64,000 nt of DNA from DATLNF01 sp046590575 (GTDB lineage: Bacteria; Actinomycetota; Actinomycetes; BP-191). The notes beneath the pieces were generated by a model. That model ran no database searches, was not told the DNA's origin, and saw only the letters and a program-made list of their open reading frames with translations. The DNA lies in assembly GCA_046590575.1 (NCBI GenBank), contig JBKJUS010000165.1:1-64000 (forward strand). The letters are read 5' to 3'. A program made the translations under genes and the position numbers. Within the stretch, counting starts at the first letter, position 1; each line of letters begins with the position of its first letter. This document shows positions 33,337 through 41,832 of this stretch, piece by piece.

Positions 33337-35428
33337 TCCGACGTCGTCGGCGTACGCCGATCGCGACGACGCCGAGCGCGGCCGCGGCGAGGGCCATTGG
33401 CAGCAGGTCGGCGCCGGTCGCAGGCAGCGGCGCCGACGGCCTCGGCGCGGGAGCAGGTGCCGGACGAACCGGCGCGGGGTCAGCGGGCGCGGGTCTGGCC
33501 GGTGCCGCCGCCGTACGGACGGGGCCGAAGGACGCGAGCCGCTCCGGCGCCTTGCCGCAGACCTTCGCGGTGGCGAGACCCCCGCCGTCCTCAAGCGTGG
33601 CGACTCCGGGTGCGGCGAGCAGCGGCTGTCCGGGCCGCTCGTCGACCTCGCGGACGTCGAGCAGCGGCAGGCCCGGCGTCGGCATGACGAAGCGCAGCGC
33701 GCTGGTGTGCTCGCAGTCGTGCAGCAGCGTGATCGTTGACAACGTGCCCGAGGGCTGTGAGTCGCGGGTGTAGGTAATCGTCCCAGCAATCGTCACCCGG
33801 AGCTTTCCGCCGGCCGGCACGACGAGGTCGGTCGGCTGGAACCGCACGGGAACCTGCAGCGGCGTGTTGGTCGCCGGCGCTACGCCCGTCTTCTGGATGA
33901 AGTAGTTCTCCGGCATCGGCTCGAGGTGCTGCAGCGAACGAAACCCGAACGTGTTCGCACTGTCCTCGACCGACTCCGTGCCGCCGTGGGTGATGAGGTC
34001 GCCGTTCTCGTCGAGCACCTCTATCCGCGCCGCGATGTGCCCGTCCGGACGGTTCGTGGTCAACCACAAGTCAAGGATCGGCTGGCCGGTGATGTGCAGC
34101 GGCGCCTCGAGCGGCTGGGTCTCGAAGACCGCGCGCCCCTCCTCCTCGGTGAGTGCCTCTGTGTAAGCCGTCGAGCCGCCCACCTTGGGCAGGCCAAGGA
34201 TGCCCTCCGGGCCGAGGGACAGGTGGCCGACGGGGCCACCGGTCGACGGGAACTCGTGCTCGGCCCGCCACTGCCCGTTGCTCGACTGCACCTGTACGTC
34301 GGGCCAGTCCTCCACGCCGGTGGGCAGAGTCTTGAGGTAGCGGTCGAACCAAGCAGTGACCATCGGCATCCAGTCGGCGCGCTCCCAGTCCGGTGCGACC
34401 CTCTGGTGGCGGAACGGGAACGCGTGGTTCCAGACGCCGAAGAGGCCCTTGTGCGGGGTAGAGGCGGGCAGTCGGTCGAACCATCCAGCGATGGTGATTG
34501 GCTGGACGTTGAAGTCGCGCAGACCGTGCACGTAGAGCGTGGCGGCGGTGATGTTGGGCGCACCGGGCCGGTACTCCCGGTCCTGCCAGTACTTCGTCTT
34601 GTCGCCTTGGACGTCGGCACCGCTGGCCAGGACCTCCGGCTGGCAGAGCAGCTTCTCCGGGTAGCGCTGCGGTGCCGCCTCCTGACCCGGGTTGGCACTG
34701 ACGCCGTAGAAGTAGCCGGCGCTGCCGAGGAGTGACATGCCGGTGTACGGCACGCCGTCCATGAAGTTCCAGTCGTACTGCGCGCCGACCGACGCGGCCG
34801 GGATGATCGCCTTGAGGTACTTGATCTTCTCCTTGTCGCCGAAGCCGGCGACGGAGATCTGCGTCTCCGCGTCGTAGGAGATGCCGTACATCCCGACGTT
34901 GCCGTCGGTCCACCCGGCGTCGCGACCGAGGTACTCCACAATCCTTGCGCCGTCGTCGGTCTGGTTGGCCGCGGTCTGCTCCAGGCAGCCGCCGGACTCT
35001 CCGGTGCCGCGCACGTGGTGCTGCGCGACGGCGTAGCCGCGGGTAGTCATGTACGCGATGAAGCCGGGTATCTCCGCGGCCTCGTTGGCGGGGTACTCCT
35101 CGAACCCCTGGGAGACGTACGGCGTCATGATCAGGATCGTCGGCAGCTTGGCCGGTGGTGTCTTGCCGTCCTTCTCCGCCGGGAGCCATGTCTCGACGTA
35201 GAGCGACACGCCGTCGGCTGCCTCGACCCGAGCGCGCTGGCGGTCGGGGTCGACGTCCGGAGCCTGCGAGCCGTAGACCGGCTTGGACAGCGGAGTGGGG
35301 ACGAAGGCGGACCCGGTGACTAGCTGTGGGATGTCACCTGCGGCGTCCGCCGACCTCAGCGCGGGGGTGAGGAGAGCAAGGAGGGCCAGTGCAGCAACAG
35401 GTGGGCGTAGTCGGCGTGCGGCGTACAC
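33314..35428 (-). CDS. S15/CocE-NonD family hydrolase with LPxTG cell-wall anchor
   Basis: 704 residues. Signal peptide (PPVAALALLALLTPALRSADA), alpha/beta-hydrolase core (HHVRGTGESGG; nucleophile motif MYGISYDAE with Ser; HGLRDFNVQP with Asp; VWNHAFPF with His), a C-terminal jelly-roll (about 440-600), a Pro/Ala linker, then LPATG at about 668, a hydrophobic helix and RRRRR. This is a sortase signal, so the enzyme sits on the cell wall. Family activities include X-Pro dipeptidyl-peptidase, cocaine esterase and glutaryl-7-ACA acylase. The GTG at 35428 is set by GGAGG 4 bases upstream. No sortase gene is in the window. Confidence 0.8.
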   Translation of the reverse strand: MYAARRLRPPVAALALLALLTPALRSADAAGDIPQLVTGSAFVPTPLSKPVYGSQAPDVDPDRQRARVEAADGVSLYVETWLPAEKDGKTPPAKLPTILIMTPYVSQGFEEYPANEAAEIPGFIAYMTTRGYAVAQHHVRGTGESGGCLEQTAANQTDDGARIVEYLGRDAGWTDGNVGMYGISYDAETQISVAGFGDKEKIKYLKAIIPAASVGAQYDWNFMDGVPYTGMSLLGSAGYFYGVSANPGQEAAPQRYPEKLLCQPEVLASGADVQGDKTKYWQDREYRPGAPNITAATLYVHGLRDFNVQPITIAGWFDRLPASTPHKGLFGVWNHAFPFRHQRVAPDWERADWMPMVTAWFDRYLKTLPTGVEDWPDVQVQSSNGQWRAEHEFPSTGGPVGHLSLGPEGILGLPKVGGSTAYTEALTEEEGRAVFETQPLEAPLHITGQPILDLWLTTNRPDGHIAARIEVLDENGDLITHGGTESVEDSANTFGFRSLQHLEPMPENYFIQKTGVAPATNTPLQVPVRFQPTDLVVPAGGKLRVTIAGTITYTRDSQPSGTLSTITLLHDCEHTSALRFVMPTPGLPLLDVREVDERPGQPLLAAPGVATLEDGGGLATAKVCGKAPERLASFGPVRTAAAPARPAPADPAPVRPAPAPAPRPSAPLPATGADLLPMALAAAALGVVAIGVRRRRRSWSVGAS

Positions 35429-35536
35429 AGGACCTCCGGGAGCGCAGGGTTGTCTAGCCTGCTTCGCCGTCGGTGCACCCAATACCTTTGGCCCGCAGTG
35501 TCCGGTTTGCGACGGTGGGGCGGTTACTCTCGGCCC

Positions 35537-35839
35537 ACCATCGGCGAGCGGCTGACGGAGTGGCTGCGCACCGGTGAGCACGACGTCCTGATCGCGGAGA
35601 TCGGTGATCGGTTGATCGGGTCGCTGTGGGAACTTATCCGCGTTGCGGAGGACCTCGCCCGCGCGGCCGGGGTCCGCAAAATCTGGCTAGGCGTGTACGG
35701 ACCGAACGCTCGAGCTCGCGCGCTGTATGAGCAGCTCGGGTACGTCGTCGAGGGAGTCCAGCAGGAGCAGTACCCGCGCCCCACGCTGGGTGTCGCCTGG
35801 GACCAAGTGCTCATGGCGAAGTTCCTCGACCGCCCGTAA
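35537..35839 (+). pseudogene. remnant of a GNAT acetyltransferase
   Basis: About 100 residues. EHDVLIAEIGDRLIGSL resembles GNAT strands 2-3. It then jumps straight to WELIRVAEDLARAAGVRKIWLGVYGPNARARALYEQLGYVVEG, the usual motif B end. The acetyl-CoA loop (R/Q-x-x-G-x-G/A) and its strand, which should lie between, are absent, as is the N-terminal strand. No good start or ribosome site is seen. It therefore looks like a gene decayed by internal deletion. Confidence 0.55.
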
Positions 35840-35903
35840 TCCGTTTCCACAGATGTGCCGCCCCGACCGTTTCGGGTTCTCGCACCGCATCACGCTAGGG
35901 CCC

Positions 35904-36977
35904 ATGACAAGTGACGCGATGCCGGTGCTCCGGCTCACCAGCCCGGGCGAGTGGCTGCAGGCGATGCCCTACCTCTTCGGCTTCACCCCGCGCGAGAGCA
36001 TCGTGGTGCTCTGCCTCGGCGGTGCCAACGGCAAGCGGCTGAAGTTCCAGCTGCGCATCGACGTGCCGGAGCCGGCCGACCGGCGCTCTCTGGTTGTCCA
36101 CGTCGCGAGCATTCTGGTCAAGCAGCGCTTCCAGGATGCGCTCGTCGTTTTCTACCGTGACGAGGCGGGCCCGCCGGACGAGAGCGACTGGGAGCTGTGG
36201 CGGCTGATCGAGGAGCACGTGGAAATCCCCGGCGACATCGTCGATGCGGTCGTGGTGCGAGCGGACCGTTTCTGGTCACTGATCTGCACCAGCCCCACCT
36301 GCTGCCCCCCTGAAGGCACACCGGTGCCGACTGTCGATGATGCCGCCCGGATTCCGGCCGAGATGGTGCTGCGCGGTTGCCGGGTCCAGAAGTCCCGCGA
36401 CGATGTGGTCGGCGAACTGGCGTCGCTGCCCGGTCCCGCCCGGGCCCTGCTCGCGCAGCGCTGCCTGGCGGCCGACGAGCAGGTCTTTGCTGAGGATGCA
36501 GAGCCTCCGAGCTGGAGTCCGGAGTGGGTGGACATGGCGGTACACCGGTGGGCGTCGCTCCTCGACGGGCCGGTCGCCGAGAGTCCGCTCGACCCGGATC
36601 TCGTTGCGTCGCTCGTCGTACCCCTCACGCACCTGTCGTTGCGCGACCGGGTCGCTGGGGTTTGCCTGCTGCGACGCGAGCGGGCCCGTTCGGTCCTGCG
36701 TGAGCTCGTCCGACGGCTGCCGGGGGAGTGGGTCGCTGCCCCGGCAACGATCCTCGGGCTGCTCGAGTGGGCCGACGGAGATGGACTCCGCGCTGGTATT
36801 GCCCTCGACCGGGCGTTGGAGGCCGATCCGGCTTATCGGTTCGCCGACCTGCTGGCGCACGGCCTGCAGGCAGGGATCCGACTGCCCGACGACTTCGTCC
36901 GCGCTGTCACTGCCATGGCGCAACCGTCGCGTCGACCCCGAGGTCAGCGGCGGCGGCGTCAGAGGTCTAACGGCTGA
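35904..36977 (+). CDS. DUF4192 domain-containing protein
   Basis: 357 residues. The N-terminus VLRLTSPGEWLQAMPYLFGFTPRESIVVLCLGG is the hallmark of DUF4192, a family nearly confined to actinobacteria and of unknown function. The C-terminal half is helical (LDRALEADPAYRFADLLAHGLQAGI) and ends in a basic tail. ATG at 35904; a second in-frame ATG at 35919 is possible. The gene is convergent with the aldolase gene, with an 11-base tail-to-tail overlap. Confidence 0.82.
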   Translation: MTSDAMPVLRLTSPGEWLQAMPYLFGFTPRESIVVLCLGGANGKRLKFQLRIDVPEPADRRSLVVHVASILVKQRFQDALVVFYRDEAGPPDESDWELWRLIEEHVEIPGDIVDAVVVRADRFWSLICTSPTCCPPEGTPVPTVDDAARIPAEMVLRGCRVQKSRDDVVGELASLPGPARALLAQRCLAADEQVFAEDAEPPSWSPEWVDMAVHRWASLLDGPVAESPLDPDLVASLVVPLTHLSLRDRVAGVCLLRRERARSVLRELVRRLPGEWVAAPATILGLLEWADGDGLRAGIALDRALEADPAYRFADLLAHGLQAGIRLPDDFVRAVTAMAQPSRRPRGQRRRRQRSNG

Positions 36978-37995
36978 CGGTCATCCCGGCGGACCGCAGG
37001 TCCTCGCAGCCTTGCACGACCCGCGCCGCCATGTTCTTCTCCGCAGCCTTGCTGTAGGAGCGCGGGTCGTAGAGCTTCTTGGCGCCGACCTCGCCGTCGA
37101 TCTTGAGCACGCCGTCATAGTTGGCGAACATGTGCCCGGCGATCGGGCGGGTGTAGGCGTACTGCGTGTCGGTGTCGATGTTCATCTTGATGACGCCGTA
37201 GTCGATGGTTTCGCGTATCTCGGTGAGCAAGGATCCGCTGCCCCCGTGGAAGACCAGGTCGAAGGCAGCCGCGTCGCCGTACTTGTCGGTGACTGCCTTC
37301 TGGCCGTCGCGCAGGATGGACGGTCGCAGCTTGACGTTGCCTGGCTTGTAGACGCCGTGCACGTTGCCGAATGTCGCCGCGAGGATGTACCGACCCCGGT
37401 CACCGGTGCCCAGCCGCTCGGCCACGGTCAGCATGTCCTCGGGCGTTGTGTAGAGCTTCTCGTTGGGCACACCCTCGTTGTCGACGCCGTCCTCCTCGCC
37501 CCCGACGACGCCGGCCTCGATCTCGAGGATGACGTCCATCGCGGCGCACTCTTCGAGCAGCTGCTCGGCGATCGTCAGGTTCTCGTCCAGCGGCAGGGCA
37601 GAGCCGTCGAACATGTGGCTCTGGAAAAGCGGGCCCTGTCCTCTCTTGTGACGCTCGGCCGACTCGGCCATCAGCGGTCGCATGAAGCCGTCGAGCTTGT
37701 CCGCCGGGCAGTGGTCGGTGTGCATCGCGATGTTGACCCGGTAGCGGGCCGCGACCCGGAAGGCATAGTCGGCGAGTGCAGCCGCGCCCAGGGCCATGTC
37801 TTTCGGCTGACCGGAGAGGAACTCGCCACCTCCGGTGCTGACCTGGATGATCCCGTCGCTCTCCGCCTCGGCGAAGCCAGCCAGCGCGGCGTTGAGTGAA
37901 GACGAGGACGTCACGTTGATCGCCGGGAAGGCGTAGCGGCCGACCTGCGCGGCGTCGAGCATGGCGCGGTAGGTCTCGGGGGTCGCGATGGGCAC
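36967..37995 (-). CDS. fba: class II fructose-bisphosphate aldolase
   Basis: 342 residues, the expected length. It has HTDHCPADKLDGFM (zinc His), ILEIEAGVVGGEEDGVD, the zinc-His region FGNVHGVYKPGNV, and HGGSGS near 250 for phosphate binding. It splits fructose-1,6-bisphosphate into dihydroxyacetone phosphate and glyceraldehyde-3-phosphate in glycolysis or gluconeogenesis. It is a stand-alone gene; its place beyond a decayed gene and a DUF4192 gene gives no sign that it belongs to the GntR regulon. Confidence 0.93.
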   Translation of the reverse strand: MPIATPETYRAMLDAAQVGRYAFPAINVTSSSSLNAALAGFAEAESDGIIQVSTGGGEFLSGQPKDMALGAAALADYAFRVAARYRVNIAMHTDHCPADKLDGFMRPLMAESAERHKRGQGPLFQSHMFDGSALPLDENLTIAEQLLEECAAMDVILEIEAGVVGGEEDGVDNEGVPNEKLYTTPEDMLTVAERLGTGDRGRYILAATFGNVHGVYKPGNVKLRPSILRDGQKAVTDKYGDAAAFDLVFHGGSGSLLTEIRETIDYGVIKMNIDTDTQYAYTRPIAGHMFANYDGVLKIDGEVGAKKLYDPRSYSKAAEKNMAARVVQGCEDLRSAGMTVSR

Positions 37996-38061
37996 GTGGT
38001 TCCTCTCGGCCGGGTCCGGGCGCCGATCAGGCTAGCGCGGTCGGCCGATCGGGGGGAGTGC

Positions 38062-39219
38062 TCAGTGGCGGCGAACCTGGTGAAACCCGAAGCCGTACGT
38101 CACCGCGCCCAGCAGGACGAGGGCTACGGCCGACAACACGAGGAGCTGGACGGGGCCGCCGGTCGTCGGCAGGTGCGGCGCGGCGGGCGTCTTCACGAGC
38201 TTCACGCCCAGGACGGTCGCCGGTGCCGGATCGGTCGGCTCAGCGGAGGTGCTAGCGGGGCCGGGCGCTTGCGTCACTGCGGCGTCTACCTCGGTCAAGA
38301 GGTCGGGTGCACCGGGCGAGCTCGCCTCGACGGAAGGCAGGGGGCTCACTCCCGAAGCGGCGCTTGCGCTTTGGCTGGCGCTCGCGCTTTGGCTGGCGCC
38401 GGGGGTGGCGCTCTCGCTGACGCTAGCGCTGGGACTGGCGCTCTGGCTGGCACTCGCGCTCGTGCTGGGACTGGCGCTTTGGCTGGCACTCGCGCTGGCG
38501 CTGGCGCTGGCGCTGGCGCTGGGACTGGGACTGGAACTGGCGCTTTGGCTTGCGCTGGCGCTCGCACTCGCGCTCGCACTCGCACTGGCGCTCGCACTGG
38601 CACTGGCGCTGGCGCTTGCGCTCGCACTGGCGCTTGCGCTGGCGCTTGCGCTCGCACTGGCGCTTGCGCTGGCACTTGCGCTGGCACTTGCGCTGGCGGA
38701 GGGCGACGGCGATGGCGAGGCGCAGCTGTCCAGCCAGAACGTCTTGGTCTTGGTGTCCGCGCCCTGCGACCCGGTCACCGTCACCACCACCGTGATGTGG
38801 TAGCCCTGGTTCACCTGCAGCGTCAGTCCAGCGGTGTTCAGGCGGTAGAGCTCGCTGTGGTCGAGGGTGTTACCTGGTCCTGATCCGGTGAAGGTGAAGC
38901 CGCTGGAGCCGGTGAACGGAACGACGAGCGAAGTGCCGCTGGGCGGTTGGGCGGTGAACGTGACTGTCGTCGTCTGGGTGCCGGTGTCGAAACCGAACCA
39001 CTCGACCCGGAAGGGGCAGCGGACATGTGGGTCGTTGCCGACCCCCGGGCCGACCTCCTGACCGTCGATCTTGATCGTTCCATCGTTGCCAGGCGGCGAC
39101 CCGACTGCGCTGCGGGCCGGCGCGACGATGACGAGCGTCGTCAGCGTCGCCACGCTGGCGAAGACGATGCAGGAAAGGACCGGGGTCCGCTGGGTCTGAA
39201 CAGCAGAACGAACCGACAT
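38062..39219 (-). CDS. LPxTG surface protein with a long Ala-Ser tract
   Basis: 385 residues: signal peptide (about 1-38), an all-beta domain of about 125 residues with a Cys near each end (VRCPFRVEWFGFD, FWLDSCAS), an Ala-Ser/Pro-Ser tract of about 130 residues, then LPTTG at 350, a hydrophobic helix and HQVRRH. This is a sortase substrate on a flexible stalk. I do not recognise the beta domain. Upstream, at 39378-39397, is a strong iron-box match, so expression may respond to iron through a DtxR/IdeR regulator. Confidence 0.75.
   Translation of the reverse strand: MSVRSAVQTQRTPVLSCIVFASVATLTTLVIVAPARSAVGSPPGNDGTIKIDGQEVGPGVGNDPHVRCPFRVEWFGFDTGTQTTTVTFTAQPPSGTSLVVPFTGSSGFTFTGSGPGNTLDHSELYRLNTAGLTLQVNQGYHITVVVTVTGSQGADTKTKTFWLDSCASPSPSPSASASASASASASASASASASASASASASASASASASASASASASASASASQSASSSPSPSASASASASASASQSASPSTSASASQSASPSASVSESATPGASQSASASQSASAASGVSPLPSVEASSPGAPDLLTEVDAAVTQAPGPASTSAEPTDPAPATVLGVKLVKTPAAPHLPTTGGPVQLLVLSAVALVLLGAVTYGFGFHQVRRH
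38345..38720 (-). repeat. low-complexity Ala-Ser coding tract
   Basis: About 375 bases made of degenerate six-base units (GCCAGC, GCGAGC, GCAAGT and the like on the minus strand) that encode alternating Ala and Ser with scattered Gln, Pro and Thr. It forms the stalk of the LPxTG protein. Such tracts change length by slippage and recombination, so the length here may vary between strains or be mis-assembled. Confidence 0.85.
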
Positions 39220-39377
39220 GGTGAACCAGCATTCGTGACGTCGACCGAGTCGGTCTCACCACTGGCTCCCCGCTGCCGCGGCTGGTGACCGGGGACGGCA
39301 GCGGATCTTCGCCTCTCGGACGCTGATGACCACGATGACCGCGTCGCGGTCCCTCGCCCATGGTCACTTGGAGTGAA

Positions 39378-39397
39378 TTATGGATAGCCTGACCTAA
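39378..39397 (-). promoter_or_regulatory. iron box (DtxR/IdeR-type) upstream of the LPxTG surface protein
   Basis: On the minus strand the site reads TTAGGTCAGGCTATCCATAA. Against the 19-base IdeR/DmdR consensus TTAGGTTAGGCTAACCTAA it matches 15 positions, including both inner half-sites. It overlaps a possible -10 (TATCCA or CATAAT) and lies about 160 bases before the ATG at 39219. The nearest gene on the other side (39423) reads in the same direction and ends there, so the surface-protein gene is the only target. Confidence 0.6.
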
Positions 39398-39422
39398 CCG
39401 GACGGTCATGATCATCATCCAC

Positions 39423-40331
39423 TCAGAGTTCGCCGGGCGGTCCCTGTTCGGCGAGGAAACGCTCGAGCTCAGCACCGATCTCGTCGGCCGTCGGCAACGT
39501 GCTTCCATCGGCCAGCAGCGACCGCCCACGTCCGGCGACGAAGGCGTCGTACTGCTCCTCGAGGGCCCGCACGACCGCCGCAACCTCATCGGACTGGGCG
39601 ACCTGCTCGTCGATCAGCCGACGCGTGACGGTGGCTGCCACGGCGAGCGCGTCGGTCGGCAGGACCAAGCCGGAGATGCGGGACACCGACTGCAGAAGCA
39701 TGTCGGCGGCGGCCGGGTATTCCGCCTGGGCGACATAGTGCGGTACGTGGACGGCGAAGCCCGCGGCATCCCGCCCGGCCTCGCCAAGGCGGAACTCGAT
39801 GAGGTGGCCAGCGGCGCCGGGAACCTGGACCTCTGCCACCCATGACTCGAAGCCAGCGACGATCTCCGGCCGACTGGCGTGCGCGATCACGCCGACCGGG
39901 CGCGTATGCGGTACACCCATCGGAATCGCGTTGAGCCCGACCGAGAGTCGGATGTCGAGCTCCTCAGCGAGCAGCTGCACCGCTCCGACGAACCGTTCCC
40001 ATTGGTAATCGGGCTCGGGACCGCTGAGCAGGAGGTACGGCGTGCCGGCGTCGTCGAGAAGGGTGTGGACGGCCAGCTCAGGTGCCTCGTAGCTGTCCCA
40101 GTGGTCCTCGATGAAGACCATGGGCGGCCGGCGGGCGCGGTAGTCGAGCAGTTGGTCGACGTCGAAGGTCGCCACTTTGCTCGCTTCGCCGGAAGCGAGC
40201 AGGTGCGCGCGGGCGAGTTGGCGGGCTGCGCCGGCGTCGACGAATCCGTCGAGGGCCTGCACGAGCACCGGACGGCCCAGGTCAGGCAGGTTGGGCTCGA
40301 GCTGGTAGAGCTCGCGAGGGTCGAGCGGCAC
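39423..40331 (-). CDS. PAC2-family protein
   Basis: 302 residues with the PAC2 fold: LVQALDGFVDAGAARQLARAHL, FDVDQLLDYRARRPPM, YLLLSGPEPDYQWERFV, GVIAHASRPEIVAGFESW, HVPHYVAQAEYPAAADMLLQSV. PAC2 proteins are named after proteasome assembly chaperones; the actinobacterial members have no settled function. GTG start at 40331 with GGAGA just upstream. It is divergent from the PNPOx-like gene across 59 bases. Confidence 0.88.
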   Translation of the reverse strand: MPLDPRELYQLEPNLPDLGRPVLVQALDGFVDAGAARQLARAHLLASGEASKVATFDVDQLLDYRARRPPMVFIEDHWDSYEAPELAVHTLLDDAGTPYLLLSGPEPDYQWERFVGAVQLLAEELDIRLSVGLNAIPMGVPHTRPVGVIAHASRPEIVAGFESWVAEVQVPGAAGHLIEFRLGEAGRDAAGFAVHVPHYVAQAEYPAAADMLLQSVSRISGLVLPTDALAVAATVTRRLIDEQVAQSDEVAAVVRALEEQYDAFVAGRGRSLLADGSTLPTADEIGAELERFLAEQGPPGEL

Positions 40332-40390
40332 GTTGTCTCCGGTCCGGCTGGTCCTGCTGCGCTGTCACATCGGGATGAGAGCATCGTCCC

Positions 40391-40870
40391 ATGCCGACCT
40401 GGGACGAGTTCCGCGTGGCGGTGCCCGACCTGGCTCGTCTGGCGGAGGCGAGGCTCCTCGCGCACAAGCACCTCACGATGGCGACGATTCGTCGCGACGG
40501 CGCGCCACGCATCAGCGGCACCGAGGCGGTCCTGCGCGATGGTGACCTGTGGCTGGCGGGGATGACCGGTGCGCGTCGCTTCGCCGACCTCCGCCGCGAT
40601 CCGCGGGTCGCGCTGCACAGCGGGTCTGAGGATCCCGACACCTGGACCGGCGACGCGAAGGTGTCCGGTGTCGCGGCGCAGACCACCGACCCGGGGGACT
40701 ACCGGAGGTTTGCCGAGGATCCGGACCAGGCGTCCCACCCGGGCGACTTCGAGCTCTTCCGGGTCGACATCACCGACGTGGTCGTCGTGCGGCTGAGCGA
40801 TGACAAGGATCACCTGATCATCGAATCGTGGCGACCCGGCCGAGGGTTAACACGCGTCGAGCGCCGCTAG
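40391..40870 (+). CDS. pyridoxamine-5-phosphate-oxidase-like flavin/F420 protein
   Basis: 159 residues with a split-barrel flavin fold: LTMATIRRDGAPRISGTEAVLRDGDLWLAG, then RFADLRRDPRVALHSG and a C-terminal RVDITDVVVVRL. Members bind FMN, F420 or haem, and most small actinobacterial ones are of unknown role. Its TAG stop lies within CTAG shared with the stop of the convergent DUF2203 gene, so the two overlap by 4 bases. Confidence 0.82.
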   Translation: MPTWDEFRVAVPDLARLAEARLLAHKHLTMATIRRDGAPRISGTEAVLRDGDLWLAGMTGARRFADLRRDPRVALHSGSEDPDTWTGDAKVSGVAAQTTDPGDYRRFAEDPDQASHPGDFELFRVDITDVVVVRLSDDKDHLIIESWRPGRGLTRVERR

Positions 40871-41238
40871 TGGGGTGAGGGCAGCGGGCGACGGCCTAGG
40901 AACCCGAGATCGGCCCGGTGATACCACCCGAGCTCGGCATCGCCTTCCAGCCAGCAGAGCAAGACCGACTGCCCATCGAGCTCGGCCGGGAAGTCGAGCA
41001 GGAGCGGTGCGATGCCCTTCACCTGCACCTCGCCTTCGGTCAACGCGGTCAGCAGCTCGTCCAGGCGCGCCTGAGCGGCTTTGAGCTCTGGCAGCCCGCC
41101 AAGGTCGCTGAGCGGCCCTCCTTGCAGTGATCTCTGCAGCTCGGCGGTGTCGGCCCGCAGCGAGATGATCTCATCGAGCGCGGGGCGCAAGGCAGCGAGA
41201 CGGAGGCGGGCCTCTTCGATCGTGTAGAGCGGGGGCAT
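40867..41238 (-). CDS. DUF2203 family protein
   Basis: 123 residues. YTIEEARLRLAALRPALDEIISLRAD is the typical helical opening, and GIAPLLLDFPAELDGQSVLLCWLEGDAELGWYHRADLGFLGRRP the conserved C-terminus, of DUF2203, which is widespread and of unknown function. The ATG at 41238 opens the conserved region. Confidence 0.85.
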   Translation of the reverse strand: MPPLYTIEEARLRLAALRPALDEIISLRADTAELQRSLQGGPLSDLGGLPELKAAQARLDELLTALTEGEVQVKGIAPLLLDFPAELDGQSVLLCWLEGDAELGWYHRADLGFLGRRPLPSPH

Positions 41239-41296
41239 GACCGACACCGTACGACGCCGCCCCCGGACTTGCTGCACAAGCATCCACCGAACGGGT

Positions 41297-41455
41297 ATTC
41301 AGGTAGTCTGGCAATGCGCCGATGAGGCGTGTGTCGACCCGCTCATGGCCCCCGGACCCAACCCTGTCGCTACGAGCGACGCTGCGCCGTGAGGCGACCT
41401 GGCGGGATCGGCACGCAGCAGCCTCGGACGTTCGCGTCCGGGGCTGCTGTGCTGT
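41297..41455 (+). ncRNA. possible structured RNA with a strong UUCG-capped terminator hairpin
   Basis: The gap between the DUF2203 gene and the next gene (41239-41474) holds ordered inverted repeats. They include GTCGC-TACGA-GCGAC near 41365 and a very stable 17-bp hairpin at 41414-41451, with CAGCAGCC and CGGACG pairing through a TTCG loop to CGTCCG and GGCTGCTG. TAGTCT (41304-41309) could be a -10, but no clear -35 is seen. The hairpin could instead merely terminate the minus-strand gene that ends at 41475. I cannot match it to a named RNA family. Confidence 0.35.
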
Positions 41456-41474
41456 CGAGCCTCGAGCGGCCTGG

Positions 41475-41822
41475 TCAGTCGGCGGGGGCAGCGGTGCGCC
41501 GGTTTCCAGCCACTCGCGAATAGAGCTCGCCGGAGTCGACGTCGGCGTCGGCCAGCGCGCCCCGCAGCAACTGCAGGGCGCTGCGGGTGAGGGCGTCCGC
41601 GTCGTCGGCGGACAGCGACAGCTCGGCGGCCACCCCGTCGGTGCCTTCGTCGAGTCCAAAGGCGACTACCGCGGCCGCTCGTTCGGCCTGCGGAAGGGCG
41701 GCCAGTGCCCCGTTCAGGCGCAACAACAGCTCGGCGTCAGCTGTCGACGCGGTCGGGGCAGCCACCCCGTCGGCGACCTCGGACGGCACAGGCCGCAGGC
41801 GAGGGGGTCGGGAGACGGTCAT
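41475..41822 (-). CDS. small helical protein, sigma-region-4-like
   Basis: 115 residues, mostly helical. ALAALPQAERAAAVVAFGLDEGTDGVAAELSLSADDADALTRSAL has the spacing of a sigma-factor region 4 helix-turn-helix (LP..ER...V....D....IA..L..S....). Basic residues are few, however, so DNA binding is doubtful. It follows the MBL gene by 10 bases and is probably co-transcribed. Function unknown. Confidence 0.6.
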   Translation of the reverse strand: MTVSRPPRLRPVPSEVADGVAAPTASTADAELLLRLNGALAALPQAERAAAVVAFGLDEGTDGVAAELSLSADDADALTRSALQLLRGALADADVDSGELYSRVAGNRRTAAPAD

Positions 41823-41832
41823 GCCTTGCTTC

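Noticed and set aside
35450..35839. Intact GNAT acetyltransferase starting at TTG 35450
   Set aside because: The first 29 residues are not GNAT-like, the cofactor loop is missing and no ribosome site is present.
38345..38720. Alternating repeat read as a separate plus-strand Ala/Leu-rich gene
   Set aside because: The plus-strand frames are pure low-complexity shadows; the minus-strand frame has a signal peptide, a folded domain and an LPxTG end.
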